The position numbers and the translations under genes are program-made. From contig ALYD01000009.1 in NCBI GenBank assembly GCA_000513555.1, positions 1-64,000 on the forward strand: 64,000 bases of DNA, in the 5' to 3' direction. Of the stretch, positions 8,927-18,039 are shown piece by piece. The stretch is from Lachnospiraceae bacterium JC7. GTDB taxonomy: Bacteria; Bacillota; Clostridia; Lachnospirales; Lachnospiraceae. A model generated the notes under the pieces. It saw nothing but the letters and a program-made list of their open reading frames with translations. It searched no databases and was not told the origin of the DNA. Every line of letters begins with the position of its first letter. Positions within the stretch are counted from its first letter, which is position 1.

Positions 8927-11080
8927 TTATTCGGACTCCAGCTTCACCCTGAAGGATATCTGTCTTTCCGTAGGCATGTCATCGAACTTTATGGTGTAGG
9001 CATTCTTATCCATATCCACGTCCTTGATGGTGCCGGCTCCGAAGGCCTTATGCCGGATCCTGTCACCGATACTGAAAAGATCAGAGTGGGCGGTGACACG
9101 GAAATGTGAGTCTACCAGCTGTATATAGCTTCTAGTCTCCGACAGGAGGGAAGCCTTTGGAGCTTCCGTATAGCTGAGAAGCTCAGGATCTATATCCAGT
9201 ATGAATCGTGAAGGGTATCTGGGAGACCCATCGAAGTTCCGGCCTGCAGCTTCTGAAATATAGAGCCCCTTTTCAGCACGGCTCATGGCGACAAAGGCGA
9301 GTCGTCGCTCCTCTTCCATTCCTTCCAGAGTGTTGGTCTTTTTGGACGGGAATATGCCCTCCGACATACTGCAAAGGAAAACGTAAGGGAATTCAAGGCC
9401 CTTTGCGGTGTGCACTGTCATGAGACGGACTCTGTCAGTGGTATCCCGCACATCCATGTTGGAGAACATGGAAACATTTTTAAGATAGCTTTCCAGGTCT
9501 GTCTCCTCGCCGGCGCTTGTCTCAAATTCAAAAACCGACTGCTTTAATTCAGCCAGATTGTCGAGACGTTCCTGGGAACCCTCGGTGCGGAGCATCTTTT
9601 CATAACCGGATTCGTTAAGTATGGAAATAAGCACCTCGGAAATGGTCTTCTCCTCATATGAGGAGGCATACTTCTCGATGAGGGCTATGAATTTCTGAGC
9701 CTGAGTCCCCTTGAAGAGCTCGTTATCCACGTTTTTAAGCAGCGCTTCATAGAGAGTTCCTCCATGCTCCTGTGTATAGTCTTCGAGAAACTTCATGCGT
9801 CGTACACCGATGTTCCGCTTCGGGACATTGGCGATGCGACGGAAGGACAGATCATCCTTGAAAACCACCATCCTGAGATAGCAAAGGGCGTCCTTTATCT
9901 CCATTCGTCCGAAGAACTGCACACCGGAATAAATGGTGTAGGGGATCTTTGATTTCAGGAATACTTCCTCTATGGTTCTCGTGACATAGTGGGCGCGGTA
10001 AAGACAGGTGATGTCCTTATACTCCACTCCCATCTGATGGAGGGTCTCAATGTTTTTCACTATCCATGTGGCTTCCTGCACAGAGTCGTCTGCGAGATGG
10101 CACACAACAGGGACCCCCTCCGGTAGAACAGGCCTGAGATCCTTGGACACTCGCTGCTTGTTCTTACTGATGAGAGAATTGCAGACCTTAAGTATCTCCG
10201 GTGTGGAACGATAGTTATCAAGCATCATGATGGTCTTCGTGCCCGGGAAGTGTTTGTCAAAATCCAGGAGGTATTTAACATTGGCACCTCTCCAGGTGTA
10301 GATGGTCTGGTCCGGATCTCCCACTATGAAAAGGTTCTTGTGATAAGCGCACAGAACCTCCATGAGTCGGTACTGAAGAGGGTCAATATCCTGAAATTCG
10401 TCGATCTCTATATACTCGAGCCTCTTCTGCCACTTGAGGGCTATGTCAGGGTGCTCCTGAAAAATATAGAGACTGAGTATGATGAGGTCGTTGTAATCCA
10501 CAGCAAAGGTCTTTCTCTGCTGGTAGAGGTATCCGTAGAAAAGGATGTCATTGACCTCAGTGGCATCCGTATATTTCTTATGAAGCTGGTCTATGGGAAG
10601 ATTTATCATATCGAGGAAATATGAAGGCTCGGATATGCACTTTCGCATCTCGAACATATCCCTTGCGTTTCCGAAGGTCTTGTCCCGAAGGGTAAGTCCC
10701 CTCTCCTCATATATGATCTTCAGCATCTCATCGATGTCACTGTTATCCAGTACCATGAAGCTTTTCGGATAGCTGATGGCATGGCTGTCCTCCTGCAGGA
10801 TGTTGACGCAGAAGCCATGGAAGGTGTTGATATAGCCGGTGTCGTTATCTCCCGTCAGCTTGTGAATACGCTGGCGCATCTCATTGGCGGCCTTGTTCGT
10901 GAAGGTGACACACAAAATGTTCCCGGGTAAAACACCGAGATCATTTACGAGATATGCAAATCTGTGGGTCAGTGCACGGGTCTTTCCGGAGCCTGCGCCT
11001 GCGATCACACGTACGAAACCTTCGGTTGATGTGACGGCTTCGGTCTGTGCTTCATTTAATCCTGCGAGTATGTCTTCCAT
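8927..11080 (-). CDS. pcrA: ATP-dependent DNA helicase PcrA/UvrD
   Basis: 717 residues from the ATG at 11080. The upstream TTG extension is not family-like. This is a superfamily 1A helicase with Walker A AGAGSGKT (about 28-35), motif Ia FTNKAANEMR, motif II DEFQD, motif III VGDPDQTIYTWRGA, motif V VHTAKGLEF and motif VI VAMSRAE. The C-terminal domain IGDRIRHKAFGAGTIK matches the Tudor-like RNA polymerase-binding domain of PcrA. Length is normal for PcrA. It acts in nucleotide excision repair, replication conflicts and RNAP backtracking. It starts 20 bases after the helD stop, so the two are probably co-transcribed. Confidence 0.93.
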   Translation of the reverse strand: MEDILAGLNEAQTEAVTSTEGFVRVIAGAGSGKTRALTHRFAYLVNDLGVLPGNILCVTFTNKAANEMRQRIHKLTGDNDTGYINTFHGFCVNILQEDSHAISYPKSFMVLDNSDIDEMLKIIYEERGLTLRDKTFGNARDMFEMRKCISEPSYFLDMINLPIDQLHKKYTDATEVNDILFYGYLYQQRKTFAVDYNDLIILSLYIFQEHPDIALKWQKRLEYIEIDEFQDIDPLQYRLMEVLCAYHKNLFIVGDPDQTIYTWRGANVKYLLDFDKHFPGTKTIMMLDNYRSTPEILKVCNSLISKNKQRVSKDLRPVLPEGVPVVCHLADDSVQEATWIVKNIETLHQMGVEYKDITCLYRAHYVTRTIEEVFLKSKIPYTIYSGVQFFGRMEIKDALCYLRMVVFKDDLSFRRIANVPKRNIGVRRMKFLEDYTQEHGGTLYEALLKNVDNELFKGTQAQKFIALIEKYASSYEEKTISEVLISILNESGYEKMLRTEGSQERLDNLAELKQSVFEFETSAGEETDLESYLKNVSMFSNMDVRDTTDRVRLMTVHTAKGLEFPYVFLCSMSEGIFPSKKTNTLEGMEEERRLAFVAMSRAEKGLYISEAAGRNFDGSPRYPSRFILDIDPELLSYTEAPKASLLSETRSYIQLVDSHFRVTAHSDLFSIGDRIRHKAFGAGTIKDVDMDKNAYTIKFDDMPTERQISFRVKLESE

Positions 11081-11100
11081 AAAACATTTTCTTTCTGTTA

Positions 11101-13140
11101 TCAAAGTGTTACAAGCGGAGACAGCTTTCCGTCTGCCAGTATGATTATCTTCTCTGTGGCTCTGGAGATGGCTGTGTACAGACGGTGTCTGAAAAGGGTC
11201 CTGTCAGGATATTCACCCGCTGTTACATCAGGAAGGATGACTGTGTCAAATTCCAGGCCCTTCGCAAGCTTCAGCTCCATCATGACTACTCCGCTCTTAG
11301 GGAGCGCCTCGTAGGAACGGACTACATGAGGAGTTTCATCCCCGAGACTTCTGGTGATGAGGTTAATGCCTGAACGGTCTTCGCAGATGATGGCGGTCAG
11401 CCCCTCTTCACGGGTATTTTCCGCGATGACAGACTTAAGCTTTTCTACGTATTCATCGTGGGTCTCACAGGCAAATACAGTTGGCTCTATACCCTCTCTC
11501 TGAACAGAGTTTGTCTGTATGCGGATCTCCTTCGGAAGAAGACCTGTGAACAGCTTTGTGATCTCAGGTGATGATCTGTAGCTGGTCATAAGTGAAAGGT
11601 TTGTAACTTCTTTTCCTAAAGAAGTGAACCAGTTTTCGATATCCTTGAATGTGGCGGTTCCGCTGTGAATGGACTGGAACTCATCACCGAGCATCATGAA
11701 ATGAGCATTTTTAAAATACTTCGTCATGATCATGAGCTGCGCTTCTGTGTAGTCCTGAACCTCATCAACTATCACATAACGTGTGTTATGATCACTGAAA
11801 CCTGTGAGGGACATCTTGAGATAGGTGTACTCTGCAGGAGTCAGATCATCCTTTCCGAGTATGTGCTTTCCTATGGCGTGGATATCCAGCCAGTCAAGGC
11901 TCCTTATCTTCTCTGCCACGCCTCCGAACTGATTCTCGTCAGGATCCTGATCATCGAAGCAAATGTCATCGGCACCGAGCTCCTTGTTCTTACGCTCCAT
12001 CTTTCTCGCATTTTTACGGGCAAGCTCCTGAAGATCCTCGATCGCTGTCTGGATGATCCATGAGGTGGATGAAGAATTTCTGTACTTGCGGAGAACTCCC
12101 GCGATCTGCTTCTTATCAAGGACGCGGACACGCTTCAGATTGATGTTGTGAAGGTAATGCTCATCCAGCCTGAAGCCCTGGAGTCCTTCGTCTATCTGAT
12201 GAAGTGAATCGGCTTCGGTAATATCTGCCTCTCCGAGACTGTCAACACCAAGAGAACCAAGGAAGTCTGACCAGGTCATGGTGGTAGGATTGGCCTCTCC
12301 CATTTCAGGAAGTACATGATCTATGTACTGCTGGAAAACAGGGTTAAGAGTTATGAGACATACCTGATTCGGACGGAGGGTCTTACGTCTTCTGTAGAAG
12401 AGATAAGCGATTCTCTGGAGAAGAACGGAGGTCTTTCCGCTTCCTGCGATTCCCTGTACGAGAAGAACAGGCACATCAGGATGTCTGATGATGGCATTCT
12501 GCTCCTTCTGGATGGTCTCAGTGATGGACTGCATCTTGTCGGTACGTTTTCTGGTGAGAGAATGTATAAGGAGCGGGTCTTCCAGTGCTATCTTTGTATC
12601 GAAATAAGCCTTCAGCAGATTCTGTTCGATGTCGAACTGACGACGGAGCTTCAGATCCACCGGGATCTTTCTTCCGTCAACTTCGTAGGAGGTTTCTCCC
12701 ATCTGCTGATTGTAGTAGACCTCTGCAATAGGGCTTCTCCAGTCGATCACGACGGGTTCATGATCTTCATTGGAAACAGAGGTGGTTCCGATATAATAGG
12801 ACTCTTCCTCAGTCTCCTCCGGGAACTGCACATTGATACGGGCAAAGTAAGGCCTCGGTAAAAGTCTGTTGACCTTGGAAAGAGCTGTACTTACTGTACG
12901 GCTGCTGATGTTAAGCTCCTCGACTGCACGGCTCATGGTCTCGAACTCGATGAGAGTCTCCTGAGATTCCTCGATACCGACGAAGTCGTACTGAAGGTCA
13001 TCACTTACTGTGTTCTTCTCCTCTGTTGCCTGATTCTGGAGATCTATAAGCTCTGCCTCCATCTGGGATTTCATATTGGTGAGCTTGTCATAGAGCTCGG
13101 TCAAATGTGTCTGTTCTTCTGTAAAAATATTATCCTGCAT
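11101..13140 (-). CDS. helD: HelD-type RNA polymerase recycling ATPase
   Basis: 679 residues. An N-terminal coiled coil (about 1-60) would reach into the RNAP secondary channel. The HelD signature FARINVQFPEE then DWRSPIAEVYY follows (about 95-145). The 1A domain has Walker A GIAGSGKTS and motif II VDEVQDYTEAQ, and the C-terminal 2A domain has motif V MELKLAKGLEFD and VI YTAISRATEK. It is somewhat shorter than Bacillus HelD (about 775). HelD frees stalled RNA polymerase from nucleic acid using ATP. The ATG has GAGG four bases upstream. The start lies 17 bases after the G3E GTPase gene and its stop is 20 bases before pcrA. Confidence 0.9.
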   Translation of the reverse strand: MQDNIFTEEQTHLTELYDKLTNMKSQMEAELIDLQNQATEEKNTVSDDLQYDFVGIEESQETLIEFETMSRAVEELNISSRTVSTALSKVNRLLPRPYFARINVQFPEETEEESYYIGTTSVSNEDHEPVVIDWRSPIAEVYYNQQMGETSYEVDGRKIPVDLKLRRQFDIEQNLLKAYFDTKIALEDPLLIHSLTRKRTDKMQSITETIQKEQNAIIRHPDVPVLLVQGIAGSGKTSVLLQRIAYLFYRRRKTLRPNQVCLITLNPVFQQYIDHVLPEMGEANPTTMTWSDFLGSLGVDSLGEADITEADSLHQIDEGLQGFRLDEHYLHNINLKRVRVLDKKQIAGVLRKYRNSSSTSWIIQTAIEDLQELARKNARKMERKNKELGADDICFDDQDPDENQFGGVAEKIRSLDWLDIHAIGKHILGKDDLTPAEYTYLKMSLTGFSDHNTRYVIVDEVQDYTEAQLMIMTKYFKNAHFMMLGDEFQSIHSGTATFKDIENWFTSLGKEVTNLSLMTSYRSSPEITKLFTGLLPKEIRIQTNSVQREGIEPTVFACETHDEYVEKLKSVIAENTREEGLTAIICEDRSGINLITRSLGDETPHVVRSYEALPKSGVVMMELKLAKGLEFDTVILPDVTAGEYPDRTLFRHRLYTAISRATEKIIILADGKLSPLVTL

Positions 13141-13157
13141 ATCCTCTATTCTTTCTG

Positions 13158-14126
13158 TTAAACGGTGATCGCTCCGGGAAAAAATCCTGCTATTCTATTT
13201 TTATCGAGCTTTTCACCGATTATTATTAGTACATCTTCCGTCTGTTTTGACATGGAACTGATGCTCAGGTCTTCTTTTGTGGCATTGATCTCTAAAAATT
13301 CACTGTCTGACAGTGCCATAAAGCCCTTGATCCTGATAATGTTTCCGGCGTCAGGATCCTCTAAAAGTTTACTGATCCGATCCCTGATATCTGCTTCGTC
13401 TGTTCTGAAACCAAAGTAGAAAAGGGACTGAAAATCACTGTTATCCGAAAGCGGAAGCTTCACATGACTTGCATGCACGAAGCCTGCGTTCCTGACAGAT
13501 TCAAAGTCCTGATCTGTAAATGTCTCCCAGTCCTTCGCAATTACGTCTGTTTCCGTGGAAAATCTGCGTCTGCAGTTATACTTTTCCATGGCTTCGTTCA
13601 GGCGGGTCACGATCCTTTCACTGAACTGCACATTGGATGGATCTGTGGTGTCACGAAGCTTGCTTATCACCAGTTTTCCGGCACAGGCACTTTCAGACAT
13701 GAGAAGGTACTCCGCTTCCGGAGAAAGCTCTTTTGAGCTGCCTCCGTCTACTATGCTGATGACAGAACCTGTCTCATACCACCTGTCCAGCGGACTCTCG
13801 CAGAGAGTATCAAAGAACTCGTCAATATCATATATTCCGCTTGGCTCTATGATGACTCTCGTGTAACCGAGCATACCCATGCTGATGAGCTTGGTCCGGA
13901 ATCTTCTCTGATGGGCTTCGTGTCCGTCTCCGCCCACGACCATCTCAAGCTCGCAGTTCGGCCCTAAAAGATCGTTCAGCATCACCATGTCAATGTTTAT
14001 GGCGCCGTAATCGTTCTCCAGGATGCAGATCCTCTCACCCTGATCCATCAGGTATCTGGCATATTTTTTAATAAAGCTTGTTTTTCCGGAACCCAAAAAT
14101 CCGGTGATAAGATCTATTTTGATCAA
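13158..14126 (-). CDS. G3E (CobW/COG0523-like) GTPase lacking the CxCC metal motif
   Basis: 322 residues from a TTG codon. The ATG nearby is out of frame, while GGAGG sits nine bases before this TTG. Residues 8-16 are the P-loop GFLGSGKTS, typical of COG0523 proteins, followed by ILENDYGAINID and the switch region IEPSGIYD; SKLRD serves as the guanine motif. The CxCC that normally follows the first strand and binds zinc or nickel is replaced by VVGGDGHEAH, which keeps two His but no Cys. A CobW_C-like tail is present. COG0523 proteins deliver or sense metals; whether this one binds metal is doubtful. It is in the helD-pcrA run. Confidence 0.75.
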   Translation of the reverse strand: MIKIDLITGFLGSGKTSFIKKYARYLMDQGERICILENDYGAINIDMVMLNDLLGPNCELEMVVGGDGHEAHQRRFRTKLISMGMLGYTRVIIEPSGIYDIDEFFDTLCESPLDRWYETGSVISIVDGGSSKELSPEAEYLLMSESACAGKLVISKLRDTTDPSNVQFSERIVTRLNEAMEKYNCRRRFSTETDVIAKDWETFTDQDFESVRNAGFVHASHVKLPLSDNSDFQSLFYFGFRTDEADIRDRISKLLEDPDAGNIIRIKGFMALSDSEFLEINATKEDLSISSMSKQTEDVLIIIGEKLDKNRIAGFFPGAITV

Positions 14127-14155
14127 GTTGCCATTCCTCCTGTTGAGGTATAGAA

Positions 14156-14187
14156 GTACACATCCATGAAATATCCAGGATGTGTAC
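14156..14187 (-). terminator. Possible terminator of the sigma factor gene
   Basis: A perfect 10-bp stem (GTACACATCC / GGATGTGTAC) with a 12-base loop lies just past the sigma factor stop. It is followed on the minus strand only by TTCTATACC, so termination may be weak. Confidence 0.5.
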
Positions 14188-14192
14188 GGTTT

Positions 14193-14993
14193 TCAATCAA
14201 GCTCCTTCCTGAGCTTTCTGATGGCTCTCTGCTCCCGCTGACGTATAGCCTCGATGGAGACACCGTAAAGTCCGGCTATCTCCTTGAGTGTATGCTGCTT
14301 ACCGTCATATAGTCCGTAGCGAAGCACCAGAGTATCCCGTTCGTCGTCGGAAAGTGTATTAAGTGAACGGTAAAGTTCCTGATGAAGCTCCTGCTCTATG
14401 ACCGTATCCTCAACGTTATCAGGGGACATCTCCAGGTCTCCCAGCTCAGAGGAGTCATCCTCATCCTTACCTATCTTTCTGTTGAGAGAGGTGGTGCCCA
14501 GTACAATGTTGCTGAGACGGAGACATCTCTGAACCTCTTCTTCGGAGAAACCGGTATCCTGCATGATGGCGTGGATCATATCCGTACCTTCGAGATGTTC
14601 AAGGTCATATTTTCTTACTACGGACTGAACCTTGAAGATCCTCTCCAGCTGGTGGTTCGAAAGGCGGATCCCGAAGCCTGCATTGTATATCTCTTTTACT
14701 ATACTGTCGCGGATCCAGTAGACCGCATATGTTGAGAATTTGGTGCCGAAGGACGGATCATAGTTTTTTGCCGCACGTATGAGACCTATCTTTCCGACGC
14801 TCTCCAGATCCTCTCCGCTCAAGGTGTGGTTCGATAAGTTCACATAGTTTCGGACTATCTGCATGATGAGACCCTTGTTCCTGTTACAGAGTTCTGCTTC
14901 AGCCTGAGATGTACCCTCGCTGTTTTGAATAGCTTCCACCAGTGCCCTGTTCTCTTTTTCCAGCTCTTCGTAATCGATGGATGTCTTGTCCAA
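14193..14993 (-). CDS. Sigma-70 family RNA polymerase sigma factor (RpoD-like)
   Basis: 266 residues from TTG; GGAGG lies six bases upstream. Region 1.1 is missing. Region 2 (about 40-115) shows the core-binding LIMQIVRNYV, then DLESVGKIGLIRAAKNYDP and the -10 recognition FSTYAVYWIRDSI. Region 3 is at about 125-180, followed by an acidic linker. Region 4 (about 210-265) has the -35 helix-turn-helix with LKEIAGLYGVSIEAIRQRE. It resembles group 2 alternative housekeeping-like factors or a clostridial SigA paralogue; ECF type is excluded by region 3. The target regulon is unknown. Palindrome copy E lies in its leader. Confidence 0.85.
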   Translation of the reverse strand: MDKTSIDYEELEKENRALVEAIQNSEGTSQAEAELCNRNKGLIMQIVRNYVNLSNHTLSGEDLESVGKIGLIRAAKNYDPSFGTKFSTYAVYWIRDSIVKEIYNAGFGIRLSNHQLERIFKVQSVVRKYDLEHLEGTDMIHAIMQDTGFSEEEVQRCLRLSNIVLGTTSLNRKIGKDEDDSSELGDLEMSPDNVEDTVIEQELHQELYRSLNTLSDDERDTLVLRYGLYDGKQHTLKEIAGLYGVSIEAIRQREQRAIRKLRKELD

Positions 14994-15056
14994 AATAAGC
15001 CTCCAGAAAGTTTATGATCTTCGTTTTGTCCGAAATAATCTATCTATTGTAACATT

Positions 15057-15111
15057 ACAAAAGTGACATGTGAAGTGGTCCGATATCGACTTTTGACAGT
15101 CAGGTCAAAAT
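15057..15111. repeat. Intergenic palindrome, copy E (degenerate)
   Basis: One clear arm (minus strand CTGTCAAAAGTCGATATC) and a decayed second arm (CACTTCACATGTCACTTTT). It lies 64 bases upstream of the sigma factor start and is the weakest member of the palindrome family. Confidence 0.5.
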
Positions 15112-15255
15112 AAGGTCATGTATCGGGATACCTTTATAGAATAGCATATATAAATTAAAGCAGAAAGTATGTTCTTTAATATTCTTTGTTATGACGGCAA
15201 AACTGTGCTATTATGTTATGGCGAAAAAAGACTGATTTTTAAGGCGGGAAAAAAT

Positions 15256-16074
15256 ATGAAATACAAGATGATAGCTCTGGATCTGGACGGGACACTTACA
15301 AATTCCCAAAAGACAGTTTCAGAGAGAAATAAGGAAGCATTGAAAAAAGCAGCGGATATGGGCGTGCATGTAGTGCTTGCCTCAGGACGTCCTCTGGTGG
15401 GTATCAGGCCTGTGGCTGAAATGGTCGGACTCAGTGAGATCGGCGGCTATATGCTTGCATACAACGGAGCCCATATAGTGGACGGTGTTACCGGAGAGAC
15501 CATCATGGAGACCATGATCCCTGAGGAGTACTATCAGGATATAGTGAAATACGGTTCCATGTTTGAGGATGTTACGATATTGACCTATAACCATGAGGGC
15601 GCCGTGACTCTTGATGATACAAACTACTATGCCGTTCTTGAAGCAAAGATAAACAGGGTTAAACTGCAGAAGGTATCTGATCTTTGCGAAGCCCTGGATG
15701 GCCCTGTCTGCAAGTTCCTCTGTGTAGGTGAGCATGATCACCTTCGTGAGATAGAAAAACTCCTCAAGGAAAAGTACGGGGATAAGCTCAATGTCTTCTT
15801 CTCGGAGACCTACTTCCTCGAGATCGTACCGCCCGGAATAGAAAAGGCGGCCTCTCTCAGGCAGCTTATGAAAAAGTTCGGCATCGACCGTAGCGAGCTT
15901 ATCGCCTGCGGTGACGGTATGAATGATATCACCATGATAGATTACGCGGGTCTCGGCGTCGCCATGGAGAACGCTCAGGATGCTCTCAGGTCAAGGGCCG
16001 ATTACATCACCGACACCAACGATAACGATGGCGTTGCGGAAGTTATAGAAAAGTTCATTCTTGAAAAGGAGTGA
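15256..16074 (+). CDS. Cof-type HAD phosphatase
   Basis: 272 residues. The start at 15256 follows AAGGCGGG and gives the family N-terminus MKYKMIALDLDGTL; the upstream in-frame extension looks like leader DNA. HAD motif I is DLDGT, II is VVLASGRP, III includes the Lys of GIEKAASL, and IV is ACGDGMNDITMIDYAG. A C2B cap domain lies between II and III, as in Cof/YidA enzymes, which dephosphorylate sugar phosphates or flavin mononucleotide in the cytoplasm. The specific substrate cannot be read from the sequence. It is divergent from the sigma factor gene and monocistronic. Confidence 0.88.
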   Translation: MKYKMIALDLDGTLTNSQKTVSERNKEALKKAADMGVHVVLASGRPLVGIRPVAEMVGLSEIGGYMLAYNGAHIVDGVTGETIMETMIPEEYYQDIVKYGSMFEDVTILTYNHEGAVTLDDTNYYAVLEAKINRVKLQKVSDLCEALDGPVCKFLCVGEHDHLREIEKLLKEKYGDKLNVFFSETYFLEIVPPGIEKAASLRQLMKKFGIDRSELIACGDGMNDITMIDYAGLGVAMENAQDALRSRADYITDTNDNDGVAEVIEKFILEKE

Positions 16075-16079
16075 TATAA

Positions 16080-16116
16080 AAAAGGCGGTTCCGGTTTTGT
16101 CCGGAACCGCCTTTTA
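16080..16116. terminator. Bidirectional intrinsic terminator
   Basis: The stem AAAAGGCGGTTCCGG / CCGGAACCGCCTTTT has a four-base loop and A/T runs on both sides. It ends the plus-strand HAD gene and could also end the minus-strand SseB-domain gene that converges on it. Confidence 0.92.
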
Positions 16117-16207
16117 AAAAGCATCGGTCTTTGCATGATGCGGTGTCATATGTATCGCCGCTCACTGATGAGTGCTCATGTGCACAGCATGTACAAGGCC
16201 TGGTTGT

Positions 16208-17689
16208 TTATTTATTTCTTCTTGAATTAAGGCTGATAACGTTTGAGCCTTCCTCGCCGTTCCCTGCAGCAGGAGCCTCAGGTGCAGGCTTTGCAGCCTG
16301 TGGTGCTTCGGCAGTCTGAGGAGCCTCACGACGCTCGATGACCATGCCCTGTCCCTTAGGGTTGATGATGATACCGTTGTAGTTGCCGATAAATCTGTTC
16401 ACTCCCTTGAAATCAGCGCGGATAGGCTTGAAAGGAGTATCTCCGAAGCTCTTTGAGAACTCAAAGATATCTGTGAATACAGGAAGCATATTCTTGTTGT
16501 TAATGCTTATAACCGGTAACTGGATACGATGATTCTGCTTCTGTGCATTTTCTGCAGCAGCCTCTGCATCTTCGGTAGCCTGATTTGCGGCATCTGTGCT
16601 TGCAGGAACATCAGACGGTTTTGCTGAATCATTCTCTGTCTCATACGGGTTCTCAGGCTCACCGGCCTCGATGGTACGGAGAGGAACAATGAAGGTTGAC
16701 TTCGGAACGAGCTGCATGATGCGGTTGAACTTGCCCTGAAGTATCTCCTGACGCTTTCCGTAGTTTACAGGCCACTTGATCTCTGCCACATAGTCGATAA
16801 GAGCAAAGCTTAAAGCCGGATTGTATGGAGGGATCTTCTCAGGATCCTCATTGATATAGAATGGTGCGGAGATCTCACTGCGGCGAAGGAAACCCTTGTA
16901 CCAGCCGTTGTCCACGATCACGTTCTCGAGACCGAGGAAATACATGAAATCAAAGATCTTGAGCTGGATCTTTCCGTCAGGTCTTTCTGTATTGACAGAC
17001 ATACCCGGAACCTCGATGACACGGGTCATACGGAGCTGCTCATCATAGAGCTTTGCTGCGATGTTTGCGTGCTCCTCGTCGAGATACATCTGAGCGTAAC
17101 CTCCGTCCAGAAGAGGATATCCTGTTCTGGCATCATAGATCACATAAAGCTTCTCAGCTGAACGAACGAGGTTCAGGAACTGGTTGCGTATCTTCTGATG
17201 ATTCTGCTCGTAGTTGTCGAGAGCCTTCATTCTGTTTGCTGTTACCATGGCAACCTCAAGGAAAAGGATCTCCTGGAGATTGAGCTCCTTAAGCATCTCA
17301 GGTTTTAATTCAGGCTCAAAAATGAGCTTGCCGATCTCTGCCTTGCGCTCCTCGGTAAGAGGATCCTCAATGTTTGTTGATGGCATAAGCGGCTTTTCGT
17401 TTGCTTCGGCAGAAGCTTCTGTCTGTGCAGGAGCCGCTGTCTCAACAGCCTGTGTCTCTGTCTGTGAGTCTTCGCTGCCGGCTGAACCGTTCACAACTGT
17501 AAGGTGAGGCTTCTCCTCGGGCTTACGTACAAAAAGGTTTATAGGCATAAGTCCCGGCCACTGAAGGTCCTTATGCTCCTCTTCCTGACGCTTCACAGCC
17601 TGATCGTGCTGTTCCTGCTTCTGCTCCTCTATTTTCTGCTCAGCTTCAGCTTTCTTCTTGTTTCCACCAAAAAAGTCAAATAATGCCAT
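16208..17689 (-). CDS. SseB-domain protein with low-complexity linkers
   Basis: 493 residues, no signal peptide. A charged Lys/Glu/Gln coiled stretch (about 10-45), an Ala/Glu linker, and a folded middle (about 105-335) with repeated aromatic motifs are followed by another Glu/Ala linker. At about 385-450 lies an SseB N-terminal-like unit (LPVFTDIFEFSKSFGD..GNYNGIIINP). The tail is Pro/Ala-rich. SseB-like domains in Firmicutes are of unknown function, although a link to secretion or immunity-type loci is often annotated. AGGAG lies 8 bases before the ATG. Its first 61 bases overlap the end of the small gene upstream, suggesting coupling. Confidence 0.7.
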   Translation of the reverse strand: MALFDFFGGNKKKAEAEQKIEEQKQEQHDQAVKRQEEEHKDLQWPGLMPINLFVRKPEEKPHLTVVNGSAGSEDSQTETQAVETAAPAQTEASAEANEKPLMPSTNIEDPLTEERKAEIGKLIFEPELKPEMLKELNLQEILFLEVAMVTANRMKALDNYEQNHQKIRNQFLNLVRSAEKLYVIYDARTGYPLLDGGYAQMYLDEEHANIAAKLYDEQLRMTRVIEVPGMSVNTERPDGKIQLKIFDFMYFLGLENVIVDNGWYKGFLRRSEISAPFYINEDPEKIPPYNPALSFALIDYVAEIKWPVNYGKRQEILQGKFNRIMQLVPKSTFIVPLRTIEAGEPENPYETENDSAKPSDVPASTDAANQATEDAEAAAENAQKQNHRIQLPVISINNKNMLPVFTDIFEFSKSFGDTPFKPIRADFKGVNRFIGNYNGIIINPKGQGMVIERREAPQTAEAPQAAKPAPEAPAAGNGEEGSNVISLNSRRNK

Positions 17690-17943
17690 TTTCTATGCTC
17701 CTGTAGATTTATTTTGCGGATACCGTTGCTTATTTCGTAAGGCATAAGCTCCTCATCCAGCTTTTGTACTGTGTGAATAAGATTTACATACTTTCGAAGA
17801 TTGCCTTTGTTTATCCACCAAGATTGCTGCTCCTTTTTCCCCTCATATTTCCCTAAACGGAGATACTCAAGCTGCAGCTTTCCGGCCGTAAGGCGCAGAG
17901 TTTCCAACTCCTGTTTCTTTCTTTCGTAAAATTCTTTGGTCAT
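17629..17943 (-). CDS. Small basic coiled-coil hypothetical protein
   Basis: 104 residues, rich in Lys/Arg/Leu/Glu, with a helical N-terminal half (EFYERKKQELETLRL) and a conserved-looking WWINKGNLRKYV. It overlaps the start of the SseB-domain gene by 61 bases in another frame, which is a long overlap, so the last 20 residues may not be under selection. The start has only a weak GGGG upstream. Not recognised; it could be a chance open frame. Confidence 0.5.
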   Translation of the reverse strand: MTKEFYERKKQELETLRLTAGKLQLEYLRLGKYEGKKEQQSWWINKGNLRKYVNLIHTVQKLDEELMPYEISNGIRKINLQEHRKWHYLTFLVETRRKLKLSRK

Positions 17944-17978
17944 TTTAACCCCACATAAGTGAATATTATAACAAAAAA

Positions 17979-18016
17979 GCCGAAAGCTTGCACTAAAATT
18001 AATGTCAGGCTTTCGG
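17979..18016 (-). terminator. Intrinsic terminator of the second HAD gene
   Basis: The arms CCGAAAGC and GCTTTCGG are followed on the minus strand by CTTTTTTG. It lies just past the stop at 18040. Confidence 0.85.
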
Positions 18017-18039
18017 AAAAAAATATTACATGTTGAGAA

